Positions 35,376 through 43,754 of a stretch of 64,000 nucleotides of DNA are shown piece after piece. The DNA is from Lacticaseibacillus porcinae. Its GTDB lineage: Bacteria; Bacillota; Bacilli; Lactobacillales; Lactobacillaceae. The stretch is from assembly GCF_003946305.1 (NCBI RefSeq), contig NZ_RHNS01000004.1:1-64000 (forward strand). Direction: 5' to 3'. A program made the translations under genes and the position numbers. Each line of letters begins with the position of its first letter. Position 1 is the first letter of the stretch. The notes under the pieces are model-generated. The model saw only the letters and a program-made list of their open reading frames with translations, was not told the origin of the DNA and searched no databases.

Positions 35376-35563
35376 GTGATTTGAAATCGGGACTCCAGCC
35401 GGCTCGGCGTTACGTGGTGAGGGTCCTCGGGAAAGCTAGCCGAGATGTATCGCTACGCTCCCCACTCGCCGGATCTTTCTCTGCGGCTTTCCGTAAGCGA
35501 CAAGTCGCTAACGGAAATCTCACCACGTACCACCGGCCGGCCTCCGTCCCGATTTCAAATCAC
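35376..35563. repeat. Cloverleaf palindromic element, copy 5
   Basis: Outer arms GTGATTTGAAATCGGGAC (35376-35393) and GTCCCGATTTCAAATCAC (35546-35563) pair perfectly over 18 bp. Inside are CGTGGTGAG/CTCACCACG, a terminal hairpin TTTCCGT-AGCGAC/GTCGCT-ACGGAAA, and a loop with ATCGCTACGCTC. The left core differs (CTCGGGAAAGCTAGCCGAG), with matching changes on the other side. Confidence 0.9.
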
Positions 35564-35584
35564 GCGTTACGCACGACCGCATAT

Positions 35585-35619
35585 AAAAAAGCTATGGACA
35601 GGGTCACGTCCACAGCTTC
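35585..35619 (-). terminator. Terminator after pepC paralogue pair
   Basis: On the minus strand AAGCT-TGGAC/GTCCA-AGCTT is followed by six U residues, just past the stop at 35638. Confidence 0.8.
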
Positions 35620-35637
35620 AAGCACTTGAATATTCTC

Positions 35638-36939
35638 CTAACGCAAGCTATCCCATGCAGGCAACACCACGGGTTCGGTGGCATCAGCGTCTAAGACTGC
35701 TTGTGGCAACAAGTCGCGACGGATCACACATTCATAGCTATAAGCTTTAAACCACGCTTCATCAGCAACAAAATAACCATTATGACCGCGGTCTTTGCCC
35801 CATGAATTTTCCACTTTCCATGTGCGCGGTTGATCATCAACGAGATCAACGCCAGTTAAAGTCATCGCGTGTGATACCACCGCTTCACCAGTGGCAAAGC
35901 GGTCGGCTTGATCCATATACAGATCCACATCAAACAAATCAGATAAACCGTACAAGCCACCGCGCAGTGTCCCTGAATCACGATCCATGTCTGCTAACAC
36001 ATCATTGCCAAACCACACCGCTTCCCCTGCTTTGAGTTGGGCGATGGCGAGTTCTTCCATAGTTGCTTGCGGCACATTGACAAAATGAATCGGGCGACCA
36101 TTTTCAACGTAATCTTGCGCCGGCAGCGCGTAACTTTGCCAATAAGGCTTTTCAGTGGTGCTGGCAATGGTGACGTAATCGTCAAGTGCCCAGCCGACGT
36201 ACTTTTGATAGAAGCTTTGTGGCGTGAGGTCAGCGTCGCGATGATATTGCTTGTCTTTATCGCGGTATTCAAAATCAAAGGTCGTCGGCACACTACCATA
36301 GGCGTAACTCAACATCCGATAAATATCAGATAATGTTGCTTGCTTCAAGGCTTCGCGCTTTGACGCATCCACATGGCGCAAATCATGGGCGGTTTGTCGT
36401 AGTTTCTTGTTCAACAACTTGTTGAAATCGGCGGTGTTGCTGGAGGTGAAAGTTTCTGGCATCACTGACTTTGGGACGAGGCCATATTTTTCAACTAGCG
36501 CAGCCGCGTTGTCATATTGGCCACCATCCCCGTTAGGCGCCGCCAACAAGAAGCTGACTTCCCGATCAGTCAACGGTTTATCTGCTAAAGCGATCATTTG
36601 ATTCAGGAAATGATTACTTTTTTCTAACCGGTCGAAAAAGGCGAGATAGCTTTGTGAGAATTCTAAATCCGGCAAGTTCGCTTGCTTGGCGGCGTAGTGG
36701 CGCATGGTGTTGAGCTGGGCAAACAACCAGCAGCGACCGGAATGCAATTGATTGGTCACGGCATCAGTATCCAATTCGATCGAAAATGCCGGCTTCACCG
36801 TTTTGTCTTCGAGTGGTCCGTGACTAGCAGCATTTGGTCCCACATTTTGGACGATTTTAGCAAGGGCTTGTGATGCTGGGGTGTTGTGTAAGTCTTGCTC
36901 ATATTGTGCGATTTGCTTAAAACTGATCGATTTTGTCAT
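35638..36939 (-). CDS. C1B-family cysteine aminopeptidase (PepC/PepE type), paralogue A
   Basis: This 433-residue bleomycin-hydrolase family peptidase has the nucleophile Cys in HSGRCWLFAQLN, the catalytic His in VVSHAMTLTGVDL, and the Asn in WKVENSWGKDRG. Full-length PepC is about 440-450 residues. The C-terminus ends ...VVLPAWDSLR, and the last residues in this family govern aminopeptidase versus endopeptidase action. It lies 13 nt after its paralogue with GGAGG in front. The family hydrolyses casein-derived peptides in the cytoplasm. Confidence 0.92.
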   Translation of the reverse strand: MTKSISFKQIAQYEQDLHNTPASQALAKIVQNVGPNAASHGPLEDKTVKPAFSIELDTDAVTNQLHSGRCWLFAQLNTMRHYAAKQANLPDLEFSQSYLAFFDRLEKSNHFLNQMIALADKPLTDREVSFLLAAPNGDGGQYDNAAALVEKYGLVPKSVMPETFTSSNTADFNKLLNKKLRQTAHDLRHVDASKREALKQATLSDIYRMLSYAYGSVPTTFDFEYRDKDKQYHRDADLTPQSFYQKYVGWALDDYVTIASTTEKPYWQSYALPAQDYVENGRPIHFVNVPQATMEELAIAQLKAGEAVWFGNDVLADMDRDSGTLRGGLYGLSDLFDVDLYMDQADRFATGEAVVSHAMTLTGVDLVDDQPRTWKVENSWGKDRGHNGYFVADEAWFKAYSYECVIRRDLLPQAVLDADATEPVVLPAWDSLR

Positions 36940-36952
36940 TTGTGCCTCCTAT

Positions 36953-38224
36953 TTACCCTAACGGATCCCATGCTTTTAACGCGATTGGGGTCGTCATTAA
37001 TGCTTGTTGAATTTTTTCCGGTAAGAATTCCTTCAAAATCACCATTTCGTATGCATATTGTTGCATCCACTGGGCATCTGCATTGAAATAACCAAGGTGT
37101 CCGACTTGCGAACCCCATGAATTTTCCACTTTCCAACGGCGCGGTGCATCATCAACAAGATCCACACCGACTAAAGTCATGGCATGTGATAAATTCGCGG
37201 CTTTGGTTTCAAAACGTGCGCCTTGATCTAAGGTACAGTCACATTCAAGCAAGTCGCTGAGTTGATACAACTCCCCTTTTAGCGTACCAGTCGCACGATC
37301 AAGGTCTTGTAAGACGTCATTGCCAAACAACACCGGCTGGCCAGCTTGCAATTGGGTGATCGCCAATTGACTCATCACGTCAAATGGCACATTCACCAGC
37401 AACACTTGATGCCCAGCTTCCACATTATCTTCTGCTGGCAAGCGGTAAGTTTGCCAATATTTCAGATCTTGACGGGATAACAAGGTGACTTGTTGTTCAA
37501 GTTCGATGTTGACCACTTGTTGATAGAAACTTTGTGGCGTCAAATCCGCTAAGCGATGATAGTGGTTGTCGTCATCGCAATATTCAAAATCAAACGTGGT
37601 CGGCACGGTGCCATACGCATAACTCAACAGGCGATACACATCACTCATTCCTGCTTGTTTGATGGTTTCACGTTGCGTGGAATCAGCGGCACGCAGTTGC
37701 ACGGCTAATTGTCGCAGCTTGCGATTCAGCACACGATTGAAATCGGCAGTATTGCTGGAAGTAAAAGTCTCTGGCATCGCCGACTTTGGCACCAAGCCAT
37801 ATTTTTGAATCAGTGCCACGGCATTGTCGAATTGCCCGCCATCGTTATCTGGGCGACTGAGAATAAAGGCGAGTTCCCGATCATCTAGTGATCGATCCGC
37901 CATGGCGATCATTTGGGTTAAAAAGTGATTGGCTTTTTCCAAACGATCGTAAAATGCTAAATAGCTTTCAGAGAATTCTAGATTTTTGAACTTTAACCGC
38001 GCGCCGGCGACATGCCGCAACACATTGAGCTGGGCAAATAGCCAGCAGCGACCTGAGTGTTTTTGTTCGGTGACACCATCTGTATCCAGTTCAACTGAAT
38101 ATGTCGGCTTCACTGATTCAAAAGGTAAATGACTCGCCGCGTATAACCCAACGTTTTGGACGGCGCGGGCTTTGGCTTGATTTAAAGGGATAGATTGAAA
38201 TTTTTGCGGATCGATTGCTTCCAT
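36953..38224 (-). CDS. C1B-family cysteine aminopeptidase (PepC/PepE type), paralogue B
   Basis: This 423-residue homologue of the adjacent gene has nucleophile Cys in KHSGRCWLFAQLN, His in LSHAMTLVGVDL and Asn in WKVENSWGSQVG. Both paralogues keep the triad, so both are probably active. The ATG at 38224 is 6 nt after AGGTG; a GTG at 38233 is in frame. It is the upstream member of the pair and follows the DUF72 gene closely, so the four genes NUDIX-DUF72-pepC-pepC may form one transcript. Confidence 0.92.
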   Translation of the reverse strand: MEAIDPQKFQSIPLNQAKARAVQNVGLYAASHLPFESVKPTYSVELDTDGVTEQKHSGRCWLFAQLNVLRHVAGARLKFKNLEFSESYLAFYDRLEKANHFLTQMIAMADRSLDDRELAFILSRPDNDGGQFDNAVALIQKYGLVPKSAMPETFTSSNTADFNRVLNRKLRQLAVQLRAADSTQRETIKQAGMSDVYRLLSYAYGTVPTTFDFEYCDDDNHYHRLADLTPQSFYQQVVNIELEQQVTLLSRQDLKYWQTYRLPAEDNVEAGHQVLLVNVPFDVMSQLAITQLQAGQPVLFGNDVLQDLDRATGTLKGELYQLSDLLECDCTLDQGARFETKAANLSHAMTLVGVDLVDDAPRRWKVENSWGSQVGHLGYFNADAQWMQQYAYEMVILKEFLPEKIQQALMTTPIALKAWDPLG

Positions 38225-38241
38225 ATGAGTCACCTGATTTT

Positions 38242-39057
38242 TTAAAAAAGTGTGGTTTGTTGCGGGGCTAACCCGCGATATTGAAGACGTTGTTGTTGAA
38301 TAAAGCGCAAGGCGTTGTCTGCGGCATCACCTTGGCCGTTGTTATTGAAGATCACTGCGGTATGACGACTCTCAAATTGCTTGGCAACATCTGCTAACTC
38401 AAGTAACTCTGAATCTAAGTACCGATAACTGGTGCGCCCAGGCATTTGATTGGCTTGCCACCCTGCATAATTGCGGCCGTGCAATCGTAAAATCGACCAT
38501 TCAGCATTTGTCGCCACCGGCACTAGTGGCACACTGCCTGCAGGGGTTTGTGGTTCGTCGACAGCGATATGAATGAAGTTGAGTTGCTTCAACAAATCGA
38601 ATGTCGATTGCCGATATTCTGGTAAATACCAACTGTCATGCCGAAATTCAACGGCAACAGGCAGGTCTGGGTACAATCGTTTAACGCGTTGAAAGTAGCG
38701 AACATGAGTCGGTGTCACCGCAAACCAAGGCGGCATTTGAAACATCAACGCCACTAATTGTTGGCTTTGCACTAACGGCATCACCGCTTCACGCAACTGC
38801 TCGAATTGATCCGTGACATCGATGTCTGGCGATTCTTTATGCAATGTCATCCACTGACTGGCTTTAATGATGAAGTGCATCTTGCTGGGAACTTGCGCTT
38901 GCCAGTTGCGAATCGTTTGGAGGCTTGGAATATGATAAAAGCCAGTATCCATTTCCATGATCGGAAAATATTGCGCCAAATCTTTTAAACTGCTCGTTTT
39001 ACCATTCGCTGCCAGCGTTGGATGATCAGCGACTGCAGTTAATCCCACTTCAATCAT
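38242..39057 (-). CDS. DUF72 (YecE-like) protein
   Basis: This 271-residue TIM-barrel protein of the DUF72 family has EMDTGFYHIPSLQTIRNW, MHFIIKASQWMTLHK, PVAVEFRHDSWY and VIFNNNGQGDAADNAL. The biochemical role is unknown. Its ATG lies within the 3' end of the NUDIX gene (8-nt overlap) with GGAG in front, so the two are coupled. The longer frame up to 39150 overlaps the NUDIX gene and is not used. Confidence 0.9.
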   Translation of the reverse strand: MIEVGLTAVADHPTLAANGKTSSLKDLAQYFPIMEMDTGFYHIPSLQTIRNWQAQVPSKMHFIIKASQWMTLHKESPDIDVTDQFEQLREAVMPLVQSQQLVALMFQMPPWFAVTPTHVRYFQRVKRLYPDLPVAVEFRHDSWYLPEYRQSTFDLLKQLNFIHIAVDEPQTPAGSVPLVPVATNAEWSILRLHGRNYAGWQANQMPGRTSYRYLDSELLELADVAKQFESRHTAVIFNNNGQGDAADNALRFIQQQRLQYRGLAPQQTTLF

Positions 39058-39514
39058 TGGCAGGCTCCAAACTGATAAAGGTGTCGCCGTGAAACTTAGA
39101 GACATACTCATGATCGCCAACATTATTGAATATCGGCAACATCGCGGCAAGGTCTGGCACTAAGCCGAGGTTTTCAGGATCATGGAGCCATTCACTTGAC
39201 CAAGCAGTGATCACCCCTTCACGGGTCATTTGCGCAGCTGGTTGTAAACTATCGGCAACTGCTCGCACCAAATGCAAGTCGCCGCGCAATTGCTCGTCAA
39301 CATACCAATGCACCACGCCGCACACGACAGCATTTTGAATCTGTAAGCCACTTTCTTCAAAGACTTCGCGCTTGGCACAGGCAATGGCGTCTTCACCTGC
39401 TTCGAACTTGCCGCCGAGGCCATTCCACAAGCCGATGTAAGGGACTTTTTTGCGATTGATCAACACGATGCCTGCAGGGGTCGTCACCAACACCACAGTA
39501 TATTGTTTGGGCAT
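39050..39514 (-). CDS. NUDIX hydrolase
   Basis: This 154-residue protein has a complete Nudix box GKFEAGEDAIACAKREVFEE followed by SGL (GX5EX7REUXEEXGU). The layout resembles MutT/8-oxo-dGTPase-like enzymes with an early LVTTPAGIVLINRKK strand. The substrate is unknown. ATG 39514 is preceded by GGAGG; the longer frame from 39541 is not needed. Confidence 0.92.
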   Translation of the reverse strand: MPKQYTVVLVTTPAGIVLINRKKVPYIGLWNGLGGKFEAGEDAIACAKREVFEESGLQIQNAVVCGVVHWYVDEQLRGDLHLVRAVADSLQPAAQMTREGVITAWSSEWLHDPENLGLVPDLAAMLPIFNNVGDHEYVSKFHGDTFISLEPAND

Positions 39515-39612
39515 GTCGTCGCCTCCGTTTCGTATAACCACCAGTTTACCCGCTTTTTGGGCAAACTGTGCAAAAACTCACGCATTTTTTTGTGCAAGTT
39601 GGCTAATGAAAC

Positions 39613-39634
39613 ATAAAGCGCTTCCAACTATACT
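39613..39634 (+). promoter_or_regulatory. cre-like site and -10 of msmK-like gene
   Basis: ATAAAGCGCTTCCA (39613-39626) agrees with most positions of the CcpA cre consensus TGWAARCGYTWNCW. It lies directly upstream of a TATACT -10 (39629-39634), so CcpA binding would block the promoter. Confidence 0.5.
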
Positions 39635-39687
39635 TAAAATTGTAAATCAGGGAAGTCCCATGAATTCCCCTTTAAGGAGTGAACATT

Positions 39688-40836
39688 ATGGTTCAAATCA
39701 ATCTCGATCACATTTATAAAAAGTATCCTCACGCCGATCACGATTCCGTGATGGACTTCAACTTACACGTTAAAGACAAAGAATTCATCGTTTTCGTCGG
39801 CCCTTCAGGTTGTGGGAAGTCCACGACGTTGCGGATGATCGCTGGGCTTGAAGACATTACCAAAGGCGAATTGAAAATCGGTGACAAAGTGATGAACGAT
39901 GTTGCCCCTAAAGACCGCGATATCGCCATGGTCTTCCAAAACTACGCTTTGTATCCACATATGACGGTTTTTGATAACATGGCCTTTGGGTTGAAGTTAC
40001 GTAAATACGGCAAAGACGACATTAAAAAGCGCGTTGATGAAGCCGCTGAGATCTTGGGGTTAACGGAATTCTTAAGCCGCAAGCCTGCCGACTTATCTGG
40101 TGGTCAACGCCAGCGTGTTGCTTTAGGCCGTGCGATCGTCCGTGATGCGCCGATCTTCTTGATGGATGAACCTTTGTCTAACTTGGATGCCAAGTTGCGG
40201 GTTTCCATGCGTGCTGAAATCGCGAAATTGCACCGTCGTTTAAACACCACCACCATTTATGTCACCCATGATCAAACCGAAGCGATGACGATGGCTGATC
40301 GGGTGGTCGTCATGTCTGTCGGCAAAGTGCAACAAATCGGCACCCCTGCAGAAGTGTATGACAACCCTCGCAACCAATTCGTTGCTGGGTTCATGGGCTC
40401 ACCGGCGATGAACTTCATGTCTGTGCATTACAAAGATGGCCGCATCAACGATGGCAAAGGGTTGGATATCGCCATTCCAGAAGGCCGCGCCAACATTTTG
40501 AACGATCGCGGCTACAATGACAAAGATGTCACCTTAGGCATTCGTCCAGAAGACATTCACACTGAACAAGCCTTCTTGGATACTTGGCCAGATCAAACAG
40601 TTGACTCTGTCGTCACGGTTTCTGAATTAATGGGCGCTACTTCTCAATTGTACGCTACCGTTGATGGCACGGACTTCGTTGCCACAGTTGATGCCCGTGA
40701 CTTCCACAACCCTGGTGAAAAGGTACCGATGGGCTTTGACGTGAACAAAGCACACTTCTTTGATAAAGAAACCACTAACGCGATCGTCACCAAAGAAGCT
40801 GAAGAGGCGATGAACGCCGAACAAGCCAAAGCTTAA
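39688..40836 (+). CDS. msmK: Sugar ABC transporter ATPase (MsmK/UgpC type)
   Basis: In this 382-residue protein Walker A is GPSGCGKST, the Q-loop is [13 protein letters not shown], the signature is [15 protein letters not shown], Walker B is [15 protein letters not shown] and the H-loop is [20 protein letters not shown]-type regulatory domain starts at about residue 240. This shared ATPase energises several carbohydrate ABC importers whose membrane parts are encoded elsewhere. It is a lone gene with a cre-like site, consistent with glucose control. ATG 39688 follows AAGGAG; a GTG at 39679 is less likely. Confidence 0.93.
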   Translation: MVQINLDHIYKKYPHADHDSVMDFNLHVKDKEFIVFVGPSGCGKSTTLRMIAGLEDITKGELKIGDKVMNDVAPKDRDIAMVFQNYALYPHMTVFDNMAFGLKLRKYGKDDIKKRVDEAAEILGLTEFLSRKPADLSGGQRQRVALGRAIVRDAPIFLMDEPLSNLDAKLRVSMRAEIAKLHRRLNTTTIYVTHDQTEAMTMADRVVVMSVGKVQQIGTPAEVYDNPRNQFVAGFMGSPAMNFMSVHYKDGRINDGKGLDIAIPEGRANILNDRGYNDKDVTLGIRPEDIHTEQAFLDTWPDQTVDSVVTVSELMGATSQLYATVDGTDFVATVDARDFHNPGEKVPMGFDVNKAHFFDKETTNAIVTKEAEEAMNAEQAKA

Positions 40837-40847
40837 TAATCCAGAGT

Positions 40848-41028
40848 GCAGTGGTGCGTTCTTAAGGCTGAGACTAAGTCACCTTGCGGCTGTGATGGTC
40901 TTGATCACAACCGCAAGGTGCTGTTGCACCACGGAACTCGATGACTTGCCAGGTGATGCCGCATCTGGCAGGGTCAATACCATATACCCCTTAATGAACG
41001 TCACCTTTGCCTTGAGGTGGCGTTTTTA
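40848..41028 (+). promoter_or_regulatory. Structured region resembling a TPP riboswitch, ending in a terminator
   Basis: Possible TPP-box elements occur in order: GGTGC (40853), GGCTGAGA (CTGAGA at 40868-40873), a long P3-like hairpin CACCTTGCGG/CCGCAAGGTG (40880-40920), GAAC (40934), GGTGATGCCGC (about 40952) and AGGG (40970). Then CGTCACCT/AGGTGGCG with TTTTT (40999-41028) makes a terminator. The alternative closing stem GTGGTGC/GCACCAC conflicts with the classic TPP fold, so identity is uncertain. No thiamine gene follows on this strand. Confidence 0.35.
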
Positions 41029-41041
41029 TATCCAGCGCCGA

Positions 41042-41143
41042 TTAAATCGGGTTTAGCACCAAGAATAACGCGCCCTTCGGAATCGAATCTGGGCTTTGGT
41101 TCGGTTTCGAAGGGTCGTTATTTGCAGGTGCGTTGCTTTAAAA
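41042..41143. repeat. Imperfect palindrome, ~100 bp
   Basis: GCACC..AATAACG..CCCTTCG..AATCGAA pairs with TTCG..CGAAGGG..CGTTATT..GGTGC around a CTGGGCTTTGG loop. It lies between the riboswitch-like region and the ncRNA copy B promoter. The loop is shared with the palindrome at 2716-2830. Confidence 0.65.
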
Positions 41144-41207
41144 GACGCGACGCTCACTTCAAGTGATCCCGCACAAATATTATGAAAAACGTTTATAGCC
41201 TTTAGTC

Positions 41208-41236
41208 TTGTCACGGGTAATTGAAGGTGTTACACT
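41208..41236 (+). promoter_or_regulatory. Promoter of ncRNA copy B
   Basis: TTGTCA (41208-41213), 17 nt, TACACT (41231-41236). Confidence 0.65.
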
Positions 41237-41242
41237 GGACGC

Positions 41243-41636
41243 GTTAACAAGGTGGAGATTGCAACTTAGCGCACGTTGCATGGTAACTCTTCGCAACGGG
41301 GGGAAGTGCCCCGCAAACCCAGTGAGACAGGTCCGCAGTGGCCCAGCTTTTTGTTGGTAGCCATTGGATCTCTAGCATCTAGAAGTGCCGGCACTGAAGG
41401 GGTCTATGGGCCTCGAATGATTACACCGGACCGAGTTCCTCATGGCGACATGGGAAGCAAGTCGACGTCTGGACACGAAAGGCAATGCAGAGCTTAGTAG
41501 TGGTCAAAGTGGTTTTGGGCCAATCCCCCAAGGCTGCCCAGAAACGTACTTGATACGTAGATCACTGCACTGACGTAATTGTATCGGCTAGAAGCCACGG
41601 ATCCACGAAGCAGAATCCTGTTTCGTGGATTTTATG
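41243..41636 (+). ncRNA. Unrecognised ~390-nt structured RNA, copy B
   Basis: This is the second copy of the RNA at 73-464, inverted relative to it. Start and end are set by its own promoter and by an ATCCACGAA/TTCGTGGAT terminator hairpin with TTTTAT. The interior is conserved in long blocks separated by variable segments that still pair, such as GGCCCAGC..GGTAGCC replacing CGACG..TCGTTG. A 73-codon open frame across it has no conserved counterpart in copy A and is rejected as a gene. No coding sequence lies between 40837 and 41697. Confidence 0.75.
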
Positions 41637-41656
41637 CGCCATTTTCCCGAGCATTC

Positions 41657-41694
41657 AAAAAACGCTGAACCTCATGACGAAGGTTCAGCGTTTT
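41657..41694 (-). terminator. Terminator after hicD-like gene
   Basis: AAAACGCTGAACCT/AGGTTCAGCGTTTT hairpin just after the stop at 41698. Confidence 0.88.
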
Positions 41695-41697
41695 ACT

Positions 41698-42612
41698 TTA
41701 ATCAAATGATTGCATCGTTGCTAAATTATGTTTAATGGTATCAGCAGAGGCTTGATATTTTGCTTGTTCATCATCAGGTAACACCAGCGTTGGGTTATCA
41801 ATGATGCCAGTGGCGCCGACTGTTGCCAAATGGCCGATACTGATTTGTTGGGCTTCATCCCAACATGCACATGGGAACACCCGCCGCGCATCGCTTAACA
41901 CGGCACTGGCCATGTCACAAGCGATCGTCGCGATCCCATAATTGGTGTAATGTTTGCTTTTGAAAATCGCAAACCCACCTTCACGTGACGTTTCGGCTAA
42001 TTGGTCGTAATCGATGCTAGCAAACTCAGAAATCGGTGTGCTGTTCACATAAACTGTCGACCACGCAGTAAATTGCGACGCACCATGTTCCCCTAAGTTA
42101 TAACCGCGCACATCCGCAACATTGACGTTTAAGGTTTCTGCCACTGCCCGCCGCATACGATAAGTATCAAGGCCGGTACCAGTCCCTAAAATGCGATGTT
42201 TTGCCCAGCCGAGTTTTAATTGCCAATAGTTGACGGCAACGTCACAAGGATTGGAAATATCGATCAACACCCCGGCAAAGCCGCTTGCTTGTAGCTTCGG
42301 CGCCACGTCATCGATCGCTTTTTTCGTGGATACCGTTTCGCCGTTGCGATTGCCGCCAGCGCCAACTTGTGAAATATCCCCAGCAGCAAAAATCACCACG
42401 TCAGCAGTTTTCAACGCCGCATAGTCATTGACCAACAACTTGGTGTAAGTGCCAAGGCCACCTTGGGCATCCGCCAAGTCTAAACGTTCTGCCGCAGCGC
42501 GTTCAGCGTCTTGATCGATCAAAATCAAGGTGTCTGCCAGCCCTTTAGTCACCATCGTGTAAGCCGTGGTCACCCCAACATGTCCTAAGCCAATGATCCC
42601 AACTGTTCGCAT
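41698..42612 (-). CDS. L-2-hydroxyisocaproate dehydrogenase-like (LDH/MDH family)
   Basis: This 304-residue protein has an N-terminal Rossmann motif GIIGLGHVGVTTAY with NAD-preferring Asp in LILIDQDAE, SNPCDV, and GTGTGLDTYRMRRAVAE. GYNLGEHGASQFTAWSTVYV carries the catalytic His and closely matches L-HicDH of Weissella confusa, which reduces branched 2-oxo acids, as opposed to lactate dehydrogenases. Expected role: reducing 2-oxo acids from amino-acid transamination while recycling NADH. AAGGAG precedes ATG. It is the last gene of a close minus-strand run. Confidence 0.85.
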   Translation of the reverse strand: MRTVGIIGLGHVGVTTAYTMVTKGLADTLILIDQDAERAAAERLDLADAQGGLGTYTKLLVNDYAALKTADVVIFAAGDISQVGAGGNRNGETVSTKKAIDDVAPKLQASGFAGVLIDISNPCDVAVNYWQLKLGWAKHRILGTGTGLDTYRMRRAVAETLNVNVADVRGYNLGEHGASQFTAWSTVYVNSTPISEFASIDYDQLAETSREGGFAIFKSKHYTNYGIATIACDMASAVLSDARRVFPCACWDEAQQISIGHLATVGATGIIDNPTLVLPDDEQAKYQASADTIKHNLATMQSFD

Positions 42613-42624
42613 CGCAATTCTCCT

Positions 42625-43209
42625 TTACTGATTTTGCATATGCCGCTCGATCCGCTTTTCCGGGATCACCCACAGCAATAACAACAACGTATCTAAAATA
42701 ATGGTCAAAGGCGCCCACCACAACCCAAGGACTAACGCCACCACATTGCCACTGACGGCGATCAATGGTTTGTAATACCCTTGGCCGAGAACTTTTTGCA
42801 CGGCGTTGCTTTTGGTGTTGACCCGCAACAAACATTGCACCAGCGCGTAATAAGCCAGATCTGCCAGTAACACCACCCCGCCATAAAACATTTCAGGCGC
42901 GATACTAGTCAAATGATGTGCCCCGACCCAAGCAGTGGCAAAAGGAAACAATGACGTCGCAAATAAAAATCCGGTATTGCTCCACAACACCAAACCATCG
43001 ACATGACTGACCACTTGAAACAAATGGTGGTGATTATTCCAATACACTGCCATGGTCAAGAAACTGACGAAATAAATCAAAAATCGATAGCGCAACGCCC
43101 ACAAATCAGCGAAATTTCCGCCTGCTGGTGCCTGCAGTTCCAACACCATAATGGTGATGATGATGGCGATCACGCCATCGGTGAATGCTTCAACGCGATG
43201 TTTTGACAT
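42625..43209 (-). CDS. TMEM175-like (DUF1211) membrane protein
   Basis: This 194-residue protein has about five or six helices and the family signature near the N-terminus, HRVEAFTDGVIAIIITIMVLE (RxxxFSD-type, with Thr for Ser). Bacterial TMEM175 homologues form potassium-permeable channels. The protein is 12 nt upstream of the dehydrogenase gene on the same strand; a functional link is not evident. GGAGG precedes ATG. Confidence 0.85.
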   Translation of the reverse strand: MSKHRVEAFTDGVIAIIITIMVLELQAPAGGNFADLWALRYRFLIYFVSFLTMAVYWNNHHHLFQVVSHVDGLVLWSNTGFLFATSLFPFATAWVGAHHLTSIAPEMFYGGVVLLADLAYYALVQCLLRVNTKSNAVQKVLGQGYYKPLIAVSGNVVALVLGLWWAPLTIILDTLLLLLWVIPEKRIERHMQNQ

Positions 43210-43248
43210 CTTGGTCCTCCATCTCTCACCAAAAAATCCCCCAATACT

Positions 43249-43743
43249 TTATTCTGGTGTCGGCAAGTGATGCGCCTTCCCAGTGAATTCAGCAATTGTG
43301 ATCTTGATCACGCCGACCCCTTTGATCTTATGTTCAGGCAGCGCGTCAAAGGTGTCCAGCTGGCGACCAGTTTCATGTTGCATCAACAGATCTAACGCAT
43401 GGCGTTTGACGCCGACGTCATCGACTAACTCAGCGATCCCGTAGCCGATCACACTTTGATAAGCTGCCGAGTAATGCGGGGCATTTTGTCCAGCAGTCAT
43501 TAACGTGGCGCCACCATCAATTTCCACACACACATGCGGGTCGTTGGCGATCAGTGTCCGTTTCTTACCTTGGCGTGCCCCATGACTATACAAAATCAAC
43601 GTGTCGCCTTCCCATTCGTAGCCATAATTTGTTGGCACCACATAAGGAAACGGCTGATCATTCATCGCCATGTGCATCACTTTGCACGATTCAATTATTG
43701 TTTTAATTTCAGGTAATTCAATTTGACGTTCTTTTCGGCGCAT
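43249..43743 (-). CDS. Pyridoxamine 5'-phosphate oxidase-like FMN protein
   Basis: This 164-residue split-barrel flavoprotein of the NimA/PNPOx-like type has CKVMHMAMNDQPFPYVVPTNYG, YEWEGDTLILYSHGARQGKK, and VCVEIDGGATLM. Such proteins bind FMN or haem and often act on nitroimidazoles or oxidised small molecules; the substrate here is unknown. AGGAGATG precedes ATG, and the sirtuin gene lies 11 nt upstream, so they are probably co-transcribed. Confidence 0.85.
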   Translation of the reverse strand: MRRKERQIELPEIKTIIESCKVMHMAMNDQPFPYVVPTNYGYEWEGDTLILYSHGARQGKKRTLIANDPHVCVEIDGGATLMTAGQNAPHYSAAYQSVIGYGIAELVDDVGVKRHALDLLMQHETGRQLDTFDALPEHKIKGVGVIKITIAEFTGKAHHLPTPE

Positions 43744-43754
43744 TGACTCATCTC

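Noticed and set aside
35381-35750. Two frames across cloverleaf copy 5 and the pepC 3' end
   Set aside because: They are repeat-derived, have no ribosome site and overlap the real terminator and gene.
41276-41497. 73-codon frame on the plus strand
   Set aside because: It lies within ncRNA copy B. The second copy has no matching frame, and conservation follows RNA structure rather than codons.
41208-41636. tmRNA, RNase P, SRP or 6S RNA
   Set aside because: Hallmark sequences of these RNAs (for example GAGGAAAGUCC of RNase P or GGAAGCAGC of SRP) were not found in either copy.
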